Shown here: piece by piece, positions 47,801 to 58,529 of the stretch | Numbering within the stretch: the first letter of the stretch is position 1 | Layout: the number at the start of each line of letters is the position of its first letter | Assembly (NCBI GenBank): GCA_019055375.1 | Contig: JAHQIW010001431.1 | Coordinates: 51,608 to 115,607, forward strand | Source of the DNA: Parelaphostrongylus tenuis | Lineage: Eukaryota > Nematoda > Chromadorea > Rhabditida > Metastrongylidae | Direction: 5' to 3' | Length of the DNA stretch: 64,000 nt | Program-made: the position numbers and the translations under genes | The notes under the pieces: generated by a model | Told to the model about the DNA's origin: nothing | Databases searched by the model: none | The model's input: the letters and a program-made list of their open reading frames with translations, nothing else

Positions 47801-50800
47801 TGAGGAAACAGATTTGTTCAGAGAGAAATGTTGATTAGGGGATATGATTACATTTGTGCATATGCAATAATGAAACCCACTTGTAAATGAAATATACTAT
47901 TCAAATTCTCTTGATTCAAGCCATTGAATGAATACTCACGGGTTTTACAAAACAAAAAAAATACATTTTTTCAAGGAGTCGAAACAGGGTACTGGTAGCT
48001 GAAAAATACAGAAATGAATGATGATAGTCACAACCATTAAATAGCAAAAATTATGGATCCTGAGAATAAATAGAAAGTCTGTTAAATTCAGCATTCTTCA
48101 GTTATTCACAGATTTTTTTTAAGTCAAACACAAGATTGTTATAGTATAGGTTATTCAATCGACTGATGTTTCGGAAACTTTGCTTTCTTCAGTGTCTGGA
48201 AAGAGCAAGTTGTCCACAAATAGTCAGTCCAAAGACCTCCATTACTCCAAAAGAATCATCAAACCAAGATTTCAATCGCTTCAAATGCAAAGCAACTTTT
48301 CAATACACTTACCGCTTCTTTGGTATCCAGTGAGTTGTCCATGTGGAGACCTGCAGAGGTCACATGGACTGCTCACCTCCCTCATCGAAAAATCAGTCTT
48401 ATTTACTGTATCATGTTACGTGTAATTACGAGACATTGTTTTCTGCGGTTTATATCAAGACTGATAAACTTCTTGTGATGAAGTTTTGGTAAAGCTCAAG
48501 AAAAATGCTAATGTGTTAGGCAATCGCGCACTAATTGTGCTAAATTTCCATGATCCGTTCTGCTTCAAGTGAAGTAAAGTGGAATATTGCACTGTTGCGA
48601 AGTTTCAGCAAGTTTTTTCTTCTACAGGATAGATATTATCACTTCAGTTAGATATCGCCCTCGAATAGGTTGAAATAAGGGTTCCAGTTTCGCAGTTTCG
48701 TTCAACTGACGCAGAAGTCTTAGCACATTACTTCTGTACCAATGCGTATATGTGAACATCATTCCACCGCTGAAAATGGTCAGATAGAAGGAATTCTGTT
48801 TGATCATTCGATGTTCAAGATTTGTGAGCACGACTGGGTTCAATGTTGATGTCGACTACTTAGGGCAAACCGTTGACGGTTGATTGCTGACAGATAGATG
48901 AGTTGTAGCGTAGAGAGTGGTGGTATAATAGGGAGAGCATAGGCTGAAAAGAAGGTTCGAATCCCACCTGACGCAGAAAATCTCGTAAATCACTCTACGT
49001 CATTAGGTAGTATCACCTCTGTTGACTTTTCCTCTCAGACTGTACTTGCTGGCATGGCTTTGCTTTGTCCACTGCTCTCTCAATTCTGTTAGAACGACTC
49101 GACTGGCAGTTTTGAACACCACTAACATCACATCGATTACGCGATAGTTGCCGACGTCGTGAAAGCTTCCATTTTATGCAAGAGCTCGATTCTGCTGGTT
49201 TTCCATCGGCTTCTATTGATTTTGGTTCCAACATTTCCGTCTATACGAAGTTAAGTCTGCACTGAGATGTAAACAGAGTCGTAGTGCTGATGGAGATAAA
49301 TGATAGGTTATCGAATGTCGCGGTTTAATCAGCCCCGTTTGACTACAGTAAGGCTCTGTCAACGGAATTCTACGTCGTAGTTTGAAATGGAGAACTTTTG
49401 GAGCGACATTGTTACCTTTTCTCATGCGAAGATAGGCTGCTTCCGAAAATATTGCTTTAAAAATCGTTAGTCTCCTCCATTAGCTCCTATAATAGAAGGA
49501 CTTTCCTTCTAAACGACGCAGAGCTATTATTTTGCGCTTATAATTGGAGAGGTGTTAAAGAGCCTCACGGATGCTCTCTCTAACCTAAGCAGCCTCACCC
49601 ATCAACGCAGGTGTTCTCCACTTAGAACTATTTTTACATTTTTCCGATCATTCTGCGTTTTGTACGGACGTCTATGATTACTTGTAGCCACTAGAACTTG
49701 ATTTCTATAGACACAAGCCAACGCTAACTTCTCCTCGGGCTTCTGGCTAACACCAACGTGGAAACCATTGATGAGCCGTTTGCTGTTTGTGATCCTGGTC
49801 CATGCTGTCGAAAACGATAATTATTGTAATACAGATAAAACCGTCAGCAAACTTCATTTTTCATAGCTTTGAAAAAAATTGGTCATTGATTTTGCGACCC
49901 TGTTCCTTTTATCCCCCTTCATGTAAAAGGAGAAGGGAAACTCTCGTAGGAGCTTATGTGGCGCAGTGGTTAGAGGTGCTTCACGTCGCTCACAAGGTCG
50001 ACAATTCGATCTCGCTCTCGTGACTCACCAAATCTTCTAATCATCCGGGGTTGGTAAATCATTGTCAGGCTTGTCTGAAGGGTAAGCAGTCTTGACTCGT
50101 ACAGCGGTATGCTACCGGAGTCATTGTAAAGGTCAGGTATGCATTCAGTCATCTCAAACGAAGTTAAAAACTGAACAAGATGCATAGCGCATCCCTCAGG
50201 GATTGATCAACGCGCAGAGCTTCATCCTCTATAGTCTTATTCCTTTTACACATCATAACTTCAACAGAAAGAAGGTATCTTTTCGATCTTGCTCAAAACT
50301 TTGAGACGCGAAAGATCTTGCGACACTGTAGCGTCGGTTGTAGCTCTTAATACAAAAATCAGGCCTAAAAGAACACCTGTAGAACGCCACATTGAAACCC
50401 ACGAACTAAAAAAGAGAACGAAAATTTGGAGGCTGTCTGAGCTTATTATGACAATCAAAACCGTTCATGTTAACCCATTTTCCAAAAGCCACACTCTCAG
50501 CGGTAATGCCGGGGTTTCTTAGTGGAGAGTATCATAACGAATAAACCACATCGTAGTAAATTAAAAAATCTGTCTAGCCGATATTGCTGATCTTCTAAAG
50601 TTCCACGCGGGATTATCTATTTCTTCCTTTGCCCAGTATTCCACTGTTTATTTATTTATTTACACAATCCGTCATCACAATTTTTATTGTACGGATCTCA
50701 GCACATCTAGCATTTGATCCGTTCTTCGTATCTTCCTGAATGACGTGGAATACTGGTCGAGCACGTCTTCATGCAATCTCGAGGATATCCCGGCTGTGCG

Positions 50801-53800
50801 TTGTATAAGCGTTCTTGTTGGCTGTTGGAAAGTGTGGGGGAAGAGGGGGGGTGGGCGGCCACGGCGCCCGCCATTTTCGGGGAAAAAGAAAGAAAGCCCC
50901 TAAATCTATACCGGAGTCCGAAAATATTAGGCACTCGGTGTAAAAGTTAGAAGTCCAAAAGTCACCAAAAATATATGCCATCAGAAACACTCAAGGTGAA
51001 ACGCCAATGTCGCAATCGCTCGAGTCGCAGACAGTCGATATCTCAAGTCCAAACTTGCAAAACGTTGTAGAGAAGAATTAAAAGAAGATTTTAAAAGTAA
51101 AGAGCAGCAGTTATGGCTGAAGCCGCAGACAAAATTTGCTCATGACCCAATAAGACTGTAGGACTTTAAGAACCTCCCACCAGCTCTCATCAACACATCA
51201 ACTGTTCTGTTCACTCGTTCCTGACCAGACCATAGGGTTCTCAATCAATGAAAAACCGGTGGGACCGTGTTAATTATTCGCAAAGAGAGGCATTTACGAG
51301 CATCAAACCTATCGCCCAATCTGCTTAATGTCCGTCATCTATAAACTCTCCAACTCAAGTCACCCTAATGAGGATTGGCAGAGCATTGGACGAAGGGCAA
51401 CCATGCGCAGAAGCAGGGATTTGAAAAGGATTAAGTACTATAGACCACATCTACAGAAGCAAAAGGCTCATTGAAGTTTCACGAGAGTACAAGGGATTGC
51501 TCTGTCTCACTTTCAACAATTTAAAGAAGGCCTTTGATTTAGGCTCAAGCAAAGCAATCATAGAAGCTCTGAAACAGCCAGGGATATTCTTACTCAGTAC
51601 ATAAGGATTCTTCGTGAGCTGCATAAAAATCTCTCAAGGAGAATCTTGCCATTCTAATTGGTCATCTCATAAGTTTTGACACTAAAGCGATAGAGCCAAA
51701 TTTATCACCCAGAAACACGTGAAATTGCTCAACAAAACTATTCAAACCATGCGCCATCAGCCTAAACACATTTATGCCGTCTCTCAGGTAATAAATCAAT
51801 GCCGCACTCATAGAACTCGTCATCCTTGAATTCTTAGAGAGCTCTTAATTTTCGACGCAAATGATTGAGGTCTTTAAAATTCTTCTTGCTAAGGAGGTGT
51901 TCCAGCGACCGGAAGATGTGATACTCAGACGATGACAAATCAGGACTCTACAGTGTATGATCCACCAACTCCCAGCCCAGCTCAGTCAACGTCCTCTGTG
52001 TCAATCTGACGACATGTAGCCTTGCTTTACTTGAGGCAGGATGAGATTGCGGTGACGTCGACGTGACAGGGCCCGATTGCAGACGATCCAAGTGCTAGCA
52101 GTAGCACTTGGTGGAGATCTCTCTCCGACTAGCAGCAAGTTCCAATGAATCGGCCTGGTTCGGCCCCAAACGATGATGAGCAATTTTTACTCGTGAATCA
52201 GCAAATTGCGATAGAGGCTTCGCTGAGCGACCGTGATGCGGCAAGTGTGAACAGATTTGGTACCAAAAGAAAGCTTAGAAAATCTACTCAAACCGGTGTT
52301 GATTTGTTACCCAAGAGATGGCAGAAATGTGTTCAGACTGGTCGAGCGTACTTTGAGTAGTGTTATTAAGCAGTTTTAATTAGTTCTAGTTAATGAATTT
52401 GATGTTTAATGCTCTAGTGCTAATACTCATAAACTCCATGTGACGATATTGCTATCGGCGTAAGAAGGGATCCTTGGTAGGGCGATCCATCACCTCAAAA
52501 TTATTCACCCCCACGCTTCATTATGTCATCCGAACATTAGAATGGGACAACATGGGAGTGAAAATCGACGGTCGACAATTACACCACTTTCGTTTTACTG
52601 ATGACATACTTTATAACTACATGCACCAGCCTCGCGGAACAATGATGACCGATCTCGACAACGCCTATGAAAGGATTGGTTTCCGACTAAATCTAGCAAA
52701 AACGAAGTTTACGAGCAACGGATTGGTTTCAAGTGCCTCATTCACGTCCAACAAATCAATATCTCCGAATGCTCCTCACGTTTATCTAGGTTGAGAAGTC
52801 ATTAGGATGTTCGCATACCTCCAGAGTTGAGCAGGAGGAAGTAAGCGGCCTGAGAAGCGATCGAGAGTACGGAAGATGTAGTGAAGATAACGAAGAACAT
52901 CCAACTCCTTGCGCACCTTTTTGACACAATGGCCATCCCTGCATCAATGTATGCTTTCAAGAACTTGGTCGATGAGTAAACAGGATGTAAGATTGCTCGG
53001 CATTGTTCAACGCAGCCAAAACAGCATTCCTAAAAGTTTCCCGTATTTTACAAGTGAGTGGCAGGATGTGAAGTTGTGATCTGCGTTAACGATCGGAAGA
53101 CAGGGAGGCGCTGTACACCAAGCTATCTGAGATGAGGTGAGCCAAGCACGTAATGCGCACTAACGGCAACCGATGTACGAGAGCCGTTACCGACTGAATT
53201 CCTCGGAATGTCAAACGCTCCACAGCAGAGTCACAGACTCAATGGTCCGATTTCCTCACGAAACATCTAAAAGAAGGAGTTGATGCTCAAAGTATTCCTA
53301 GAACGAGTAATTCAGGACCCACTTGGCTATTCTTGCATGCGATAGGGAAAGATGGAATTTTACTGCTGCTCGCTCTAGTCACCCGATGGTCAATGGGCGA
53401 CAGGTGACAGGTAACCAAAGTGCTGGAGACAATCTACTTACACGTAAGCACAAAATCAGATTTGTACAATTACAATCATGTCTTAGGAGGAAGTGAAGTA
53501 GGTCATTGCAGTGTAGAAGGGCTAGAGGTACCCGTTTCCAGAACAATATTCATTCAAAGAGAGGGAATATAATAGTTTTTGGTTGGTGTTCGAGCACGTA
53601 GCCACCAAATGGAAGATGCTACGTAGCTTCCTTTTTCGACTAAATTGGTAGCACAGTTAGCTTTCACAAACGTGAGGTGTTCAACTGATATAACCATACA
53701 GAGTTGACTTTTTAAAGTAAAGACTTCATAGTTTTTCAGTAGAAGATTCAGATACATGAAATAGATAGAACACTTGTGAACTCTACAGGTTGATCTCAGC

Positions 53801-56800
53801 TATATTAACAAAAAATTTGAATTTCATAAGATTTTTATTAATAGAGTTGAACTGCCATGAATACAATAAATGAAGAATGATGTTTAGAAGTTTAGAAGTT
53901 TAGAAGTTTAGAATAGAAGCTCCTCAGATGATCGTTGATCATCACTGTCATTGAACACTTGCATATGTTGCATATATTTGCTGATGTTCATAATATTTAA
54001 GGATCTTCCAGCTCCCGAACAATCGTGCTCAAATCTGATTAAACGTGAGGAAAACGGAGCATTTCCCGTCATTTCGATTACGTTCGATTTGAATGAATCT
54101 CCAGAAATCGACAAGTTTCCAGAGAATTCGTTTCGTGACACGATTGCTGGTGCGCTGCGAGTCAGCCCGGTATGATAAGCTGCATACCCTTTCTTCACGA
54201 TAAAAATTTTTCCTTTACTTTTTCATCATCAAAGAAATGTTTCTGCTAATTTGTTCAGAATTCAAAAAGTTCAGCTTTCAGATCTGCTTAGTATTTTTTG
54301 TGTAAGGATTGAATAATGTTCTGCTATGCCTTGTTCTTTCTGATTTTTTTCCATTTTGTATGATTACCACTTAAATATGATCGGGTGTTTTTCAGGCTGA
54401 TATTCTTCTTCTGAGAATAAATTGTCAAGGTACCGATGATTTTTTGACGGTACAATTTGCTGTGCTGAAGAAGGTCTGCTCTACTTCTTAAAAATTAATG
54501 TGTTCTTCCGTAGTTTCTTTCAGTTTGCACTTGAGAAGACGAAAGTACGAAAGAACGAAGAAACGGTTGTAGACGACGACGGTGGTGATGACTATAATGA
54601 CAGCGATGTAAATGAGAATCATAAAGAAAATAGAGCAAAGGACAACGAAGATGATGATTCTGGAGACGAAAAAGAAGACGATGATAGTGAAGAAAGCATT
54701 AAATATCACAGCTCAATGTTTGTTGATGCCGAGTCAGTAGCTGCTCGTATGAAAGCAATGGGTCATCTTAGCCAAATTGCCGATCTACAAGTCGATTCAA
54801 TTGAATTCGTAAGTAGTCCTCTACCTATCTGATACTGGTTACTGGAGTGTTCGCAATAGAATTTATCAGCATATGAAAACTCAAAATTAATATTCTTGGA
54901 AAATGTTGAGGATTGGTATGCTTGCAAGAATGCTTTGATATACCGCAAAACTGACAAAATGCTGTTGCATCGAATGTATGTGTTAACATCATCAAAAAAC
55001 CTGTCTTACTCGCGTTGAGCTGAATTTCGACTAATTTTAGGTTTTAGTTAACCACTGTTTATACCTATTCTTCTTCATGGCGGGTCGTATGCCAAATTCA
55101 TGCTCAAGAATGCTGGGTTGCGGTCAAAATTCGCCACCACACATGACTTCGAACACCAAATTATCTAATCCGGGGAATCACGTGTTACCCACTGCACTAT
55201 TATGACTCATGCTTTACCCCTGTCGGTCAACTTTGTTCTAACCCTATCAGTGACATGAGCTGCCACTTGTAAACGGAGTCGATCTGGAGAAGAAAAATCG
55301 CTACTGATTTCAGTTAATAGGTCTACAACTATGTTTTCGAACTTGATACACAAATTCGATTTCATTTTTCCAAGTGACGGAAAGTATTAAATAAAATTGA
55401 TTGAAGTGTTCTCCGTCTGCCTGGATGCAATTCTGCCGGCTCCGGCAACAAATCAATTCCGGCTCATAAAACTCATCATTCTTCGATGCAAACCAACTAG
55501 TCAATTCTCAACGCGAATCATTGACGTCTCGAAACTTTTCTTGTCCAACCAGTGCTCCAGTGATCTGAAGAGATGGAAGTCAGACGGAGACAAGTGTCTG
55601 GCGAATACGGCGGATGATTCAAGTGCTCTCAGCCCAAATCGGGCAACTTCTTCCTTGTTTCCTTGCGGCAACATGTGGCTTTGCATTGTGTTTGAAGCAG
55701 AATGACTTGGCGACGACGATCACGTGGAATTGTTGATAGCAACGGCCCAGTTTCAGACAGTATCGCTTGTGTTGATGGTCTGACCGGCTTGCAACAAATC
55801 CCTATGATCGGCCCACTTAGATCCCAGAAATTGATCAACATTGCTTTTGGCGTGAATCGATTTGGTCTCGGTGCTGGTGTTCCTTGCTGACCAGGGTGAC
55901 AACCACTGATTTGGACGACGCTGGCTCTTGAAGAAGGTCCATTTCTCATCAATGGTGACAATTCTGTTCAAAAACGAAGAGCGGGCAGATGGAGAATACT
56001 TCTGTCAATGTTATTTGGTACCTTCGATTTCTTGGAAAAATAAATTTCTGAATTTTTGGATCAAGTTCGGAAACTTAGTTAGAGACCTCATGTAATTAGT
56101 GTAAGTGAGAGTGATAAAATACATTCATTTTATCAAGTGTAAACAATATTGGGAAACGCTCATGAAAAGTACAGCTACAGATTTTCAAACATCTTAGGCA
56201 ATTGAAAAAAGTCCTAAGGACGATAAATTCAGCGATAAGATTCCCTATTTCGCATTATCATTCTTAGTCATTATAGAGTACTTCTTATCACTTCCGTTCG
56301 GTTTCTTCTAGTGACGCATACAGTGGTGATTCCAAATGTCGTCCAAACTTCACCTCAACCTAGTCGTATTCTCACTGTGAATCATTAGTTGTATGGATCA
56401 TAACGATAGTTGAAAATACTACACACACACATGTGACAGAAATGATTGTTTCTAGAAAATGCATAATTAGAGTATTTGTTGGTAATGCCCTGCGATACTT
56501 GGGTAGACTTTGGTTCTTTGCCGTGTTCCAGGAGAAAGTCAAGTCCTCCATCCTTCGGTGTCAGCAAGTTTGTAATTGCTTGAGGGAATAACAGCACACT
56601 TTATTCTTTGGTAGGGGCGAGAAATTACAGTATGATTCAAATGTTTCCAATAACCTTCCATGATATTACGTATGGAGTTAAATGCAAAGCACGTCTCACA
56701 GGCATTGATCAGTGGCGAGTACTTCACCTTTTTTCTCATTTTTAATAAAAACAGCATAAGTATTATAGATCACAGTTCATTAGTGCCTTAACCGATTAAT

Positions 56801-58296
56801 TGGCTCGGTCGAGCCGTTACTGTGATATTTGTGCAAATCAGCGGAAACACTTCTCTGCTTACGAGATGTCGCCTTTTTTTCTCTCGATTTTTGAAATTAC
56901 TCTTTTCTACGGTTTTTCTGAGCACAAAAGTTCTAAGGTAGTTTACATATGGCCCTTCAAAACGAATGTCGACCAAAACAGGTTACTACTTTATCTTGGT
57001 GTGAAATAAATAAATGAAAAATGCAGCATGTAAGTTTGAAAATAATTTAAATGCCGTCATCCTGTTGAAATATCAAGTCGAACTCTGATAAATAAGGAAT
57101 TGTTTTTATTAGGCATCTGATAAGGTGGAAGCTTATGTTTTTTTCCACCTCAAAAAATTACATTACTTTTTATATCACTTCAGTGCTATCACGGTCGATC
57201 ATTGATAAAACCAGTGATTAATGATAATTTCGTTTTCACTGACACAAGTTCTCATCGCTTTTTTTTACATGGCGTACTTATGACTGTTGTGGTTGTTCGC
57301 TTGTTAATAGTTTCATTATGACAGGAGTAACCGATAACGAAGAACATTATTTATCAAAAAAATTTTTTTCTACTGCTGTTTCCAAACGTGTGTACATTCC
57401 TCGAAGCAAAAAACTATTTCAAAGCAATATAACAAAAAATATTTCCTCGCAGCCGTAACTTCATACTTCACTGATACACTGGAAGCAATATCAGTGTTAT
57501 GTTGGCAAAGTCGATCTAATTCAGTCATCTACCTGTAAAAATCTCATCATGTCAAAATATGTGAACTTGCACCTTCTTTTCGAAGATTTATAAAACTTGT
57601 GTTGATTTTCTAGCAATACAGCAGTGATATTTTGAAAACAGGTTCTCGTATATCCCTGGCCATGGCAGTCAATAGTATTTTCCTAGATGATTAAGCCTAC
57701 ACGGGATTGATGAATGAGTTTTATTTAGCTAACGTTTCGACGTCTTCGTCTTCTTTAGAAACGATGGTTTGTGTCGAATCTCCACATTGGTTTGTCTTCG
57801 CGTTGTGAGTTTATTGCTTTTTCGCATGATGCTCTACTGAGGAAGATTCGACTTGAAGGACAACGATAACTCACGATATGAGGACGAATGAGTGTGGACA
57901 GTCGACTTGAATTATCGTCTGCAAGGAAGAAAACGTTGAAATGTTAAGTGATTGTAGAATGAAGTATTTTTCAAGCTCGTGTTAGCTTAAACATTGAGAA
58001 AAAAATCGTTAACCTTCGTTTTCAAGTAACCTAATCTACTAGAGGACTGAGATCGTTCCTTCTCGTTTCTCGTTTCTTTACCATCAAGTAAGCATCAATT
58101 GATTCCATACTCTTTATATGAGCATTAGTATGATATTTAGACAAGGAACATAATCGACCTCGAATATCAACCGGATAACTCGACATTAATTCTTCAAGCT
58201 ATCGCCGTTGTGGTGTCGATCGTTCTGACGATGTTGATTGGCATATGGGCGACATGTCGTGATCCTACCTACTCTGATGATTTACAAAAAGTCTAA
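44899..58296 (+). CDS. Single-pass membrane protein gene with a transposon-filled first intron (model)
   Basis: Exons: 44899-45048 (signal peptide [15 protein letters not shown], then C-x7-C-x16-C-x-C), 54002-54169, 54396-54473, 54524-54808 and 58141-58296. All boundaries are phase 0. Exons 2 and 3 encode a possible SEA-like alpha/beta fold ([53 protein letters not shown]). Exon 4 contains an acidic run of about 45 residues and ends [20 protein letters not shown]. The last exon holds one transmembrane helix ([17 protein letters not shown]) and a short tail ending DDLQKV. An acceptor (TTTGCAG) 14 bases before the ATG could take a spliced leader. The last four exons are the firm part. Joining them to the 44.9-kb exon rests on phase and topology, and exons may be missing. 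The 9-kb intron 1 holds SINEs, RTE and mariner copies; intron 4 holds a mariner. Confidence 0.55.
45241..45843 (-). pseudogene. Two protein-like minus-strand open stretches, unidentified
   Basis: 45843-45626 (minus) reads [38 protein letters not shown], then [20 protein letters not shown] and a stop. 45456-45241 reads [37 protein letters not shown] and a stop. Both look like coding sequence by composition. No initiation or splice pattern joins them, so a decayed gene or transposon is likely. They lie in intron 1 of the membrane-protein model, on the opposite strand. Confidence 0.28.
46261..46512 (-). repeat. tRNA-derived SINE, family S1
   Basis: The plus strand runs GTTGATCAATCCCTGATGG to CACCTCTAACCACTGCGCCA; the tRNA-like head is on the minus strand. 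Lies in intron 1 of the membrane-protein model. Confidence 0.7.
46882..46906 (+). ncRNA. Hammerhead-core-like motif in Penelope-tail-like sequence
   Basis: CTGAAGA, a GGC...CC stem-like segment, and GAAAC in the order and spacing of the hammerhead core CUGANGA-stem II-GAAA. No clear NUH cleavage triplet follows, so it is a relic or a partial match. AATAAA follows within 50 bases. Confidence 0.25.
46907..48160. other. No supported gene
   Basis: AT-rich, no exon or named repeat recognised. Confidence 0.35.
48168..48192 (-). ncRNA. Hammerhead-core-like motif
   Basis: On the minus strand CTGAAGA is followed by AAGCAAAGTTTCC (a possible stem II) and GAAAC. Same family of motif as at 18.64, 46.88 and 57.73 kb. 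No associated ORF. Confidence 0.25.
48836..49012 (+). repeat. tRNA-derived SINE, family S2
   Basis: GGGTTCAATGTTGATGTCGA, TTGACGGTTGATTGCTGACA, then the tRNA-like part GTGGTGGTATAATAGGGAGA and box B GGTTCGAATCCC, ending CACTCTACGTCATTAGGTA. Best S2 copy; box B matches the eukaryotic consensus exactly. Confidence 0.65.
49015..49430 (-). mobile_element. RTE-clade LINE fragment (copy 4), heavily decayed
   Basis: Minus-strand pieces in shifting frames resemble the RTE reverse transcriptase: [39 protein letters not shown] and [15 protein letters not shown]. In order these correspond to RPEHLKNLPP, QWKTSRTVLLYKK, HDIGNYRP and LNRIERTLDEGQPC-type motifs. No long frame is left. The GC-richer composition against its surroundings fits. 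Confidence 0.5.
49950..50213 (+). repeat. tRNA-derived SINE, family S1, the only clear copy in plus orientation
   Basis: The head reads directly: TGTGGCGCAGTGGTTAGAGG (box A), then AATTCGATCTCGCTCTC (box B region). The tail ends CATCCCTCAGGGATTGATCA. Confidence 0.68.
50640..50850 (-). repeat. Short interspersed repeat family X, copy 4, inside RTE copy 3
   Basis: On the minus strand: CACTTTCCAACAGCCAACAA, ATATCCTCGAGATTGCATGA, TGCTGAGATCCGTACAATAA and TTGTGATGACGGATTG. These are the same blocks as in the other three copies. RTE endonuclease and RT sequence flank it, so it is younger than the RTE insertion or arrived with it. Confidence 0.58.
51650..52450. mobile_element. Inverted double mariner relic nested in RTE copy 3
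   Basis: From 52190 down to 51700 (minus strand) the mariner sequence [39 protein letters not shown] and [13 protein letters not shown] can be read. From about 52290 to 52360 (plus strand) a second mariner C-terminus reads [18 protein letters not shown], stop. The outer ends (TTGGTCATCTCATAAGTTTT and, inverted, ATAAACTCCATGTGACGA) resemble mariner terminal repeats. Two 3' halves therefore point outward. RTE sequence continues on both sides. Confidence 0.65.
53421..53990. other. No gene; short tandem repeat at 53.88-53.91 kb
   Basis: A fourfold AGTTTAGA tandem (53882-53911) lies just before the second exon of the membrane-protein model. No other feature recognised. Confidence 0.5.
55110..55290 (-). 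repeat. tRNA-derived SINE, family S3-like, diverged
   Basis: Minus strand: box-A-like ATAGTGCAGTGGGTAAC and box-B-like GTGTTCGAAGTC about 40 bases later. The body is only weakly similar to the other S3 copies. Located in intron 4 of the membrane-protein model. Confidence 0.4.
55310..56050 (-). mobile_element. Mariner transposon relic
   Basis: Minus strand: [13 protein letters not shown] carries the first catalytic Asp (IDEKW), followed by RRPNQWLSP and [12 protein letters not shown]. After stops, [20 protein letters not shown] is in the place of the third catalytic Asp motif, and a C-terminal part ([22 protein letters not shown]) runs to about 55.39 kb. Frameshifts at about 55.7-55.75 kb. 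The N-terminal DNA-binding domain is missing. Inserted in intron 4 of the membrane-protein model, opposite strand. Confidence 0.78.
56060..57700. other. Intronic stretch, no exon recognised
   Basis: Minus-strand frames at 56.39-56.76 kb are somewhat protein-like (for example [20 protein letters not shown]). They cannot be assigned or joined. Confidence 0.3.
57734..57758 (-). ncRNA. Hammerhead-core-like motif with perfect stem II
   Basis: On the minus strand: CTAAAGA, then GACGAAGACGTC, which forms a four-base-pair stem (GACG/CGTC) with an AAGA loop, then GAAAC and GTT. The order is that of the hammerhead core, CUGANGA with one change (G to A), stem II, GAAA, and an NUH triplet. In Penelope-like elements such motifs sit in the terminal repeats. 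No stem I was found with confidence. Confidence 0.35.
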
Positions 58297-58522
58297 AAAT
58301 CGTCCAGTCATTGACTTGTGCCCTTTGTTCACTTTTTCCATCCACTCTTCTCCTTTTCCTCGTTCATTTCGTAGCCATGTTCATCAGAATACATTGTTCT
58401 AAATCCACGTAAAATCGATGTTTTCTTTAGATTTTTCGTTACTGTATCTTGTACGATGATGTATTCAAGCGACGATGTTTTGTTGTACACGTGTAAGTGA
58501 TATGCAAATGTTCTAATCATTC

Positions 58523-58528
58523 AATAAA
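58523..58528 (+). promoter_or_regulatory. Candidate poly(A) signal AATAAA
   Basis: AATAAA 227 bases after the stop codon of the membrane-protein gene. Suitable distance for its 3' end. Confidence 0.4.
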
Positions 58529-58529
58529 T

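Larger units (their letters stand above)
50525..53420 (+). mobile_element. RTE-clade LINE (copy 3), split by other insertions
   Basis: Starts in the endonuclease ([22 protein letters not shown], 50.53-50.61 kb) and is interrupted by family X copy 4. It resumes at about 51.04 kb ([12 protein letters not shown]) and continues with [24 protein letters not shown] and [10 protein letters not shown] to 51.64 kb. Mariner DNA follows to 52.45 kb. RT resumes with MRTLEWD-type ([20 protein letters not shown], then FTDDIL instead of FADD), [21 protein letters not shown]-type and [15 protein letters not shown] ends. Many stops and indels. The A-to-T change in the ADD motif would itself be inactivating. 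Confidence 0.78.
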
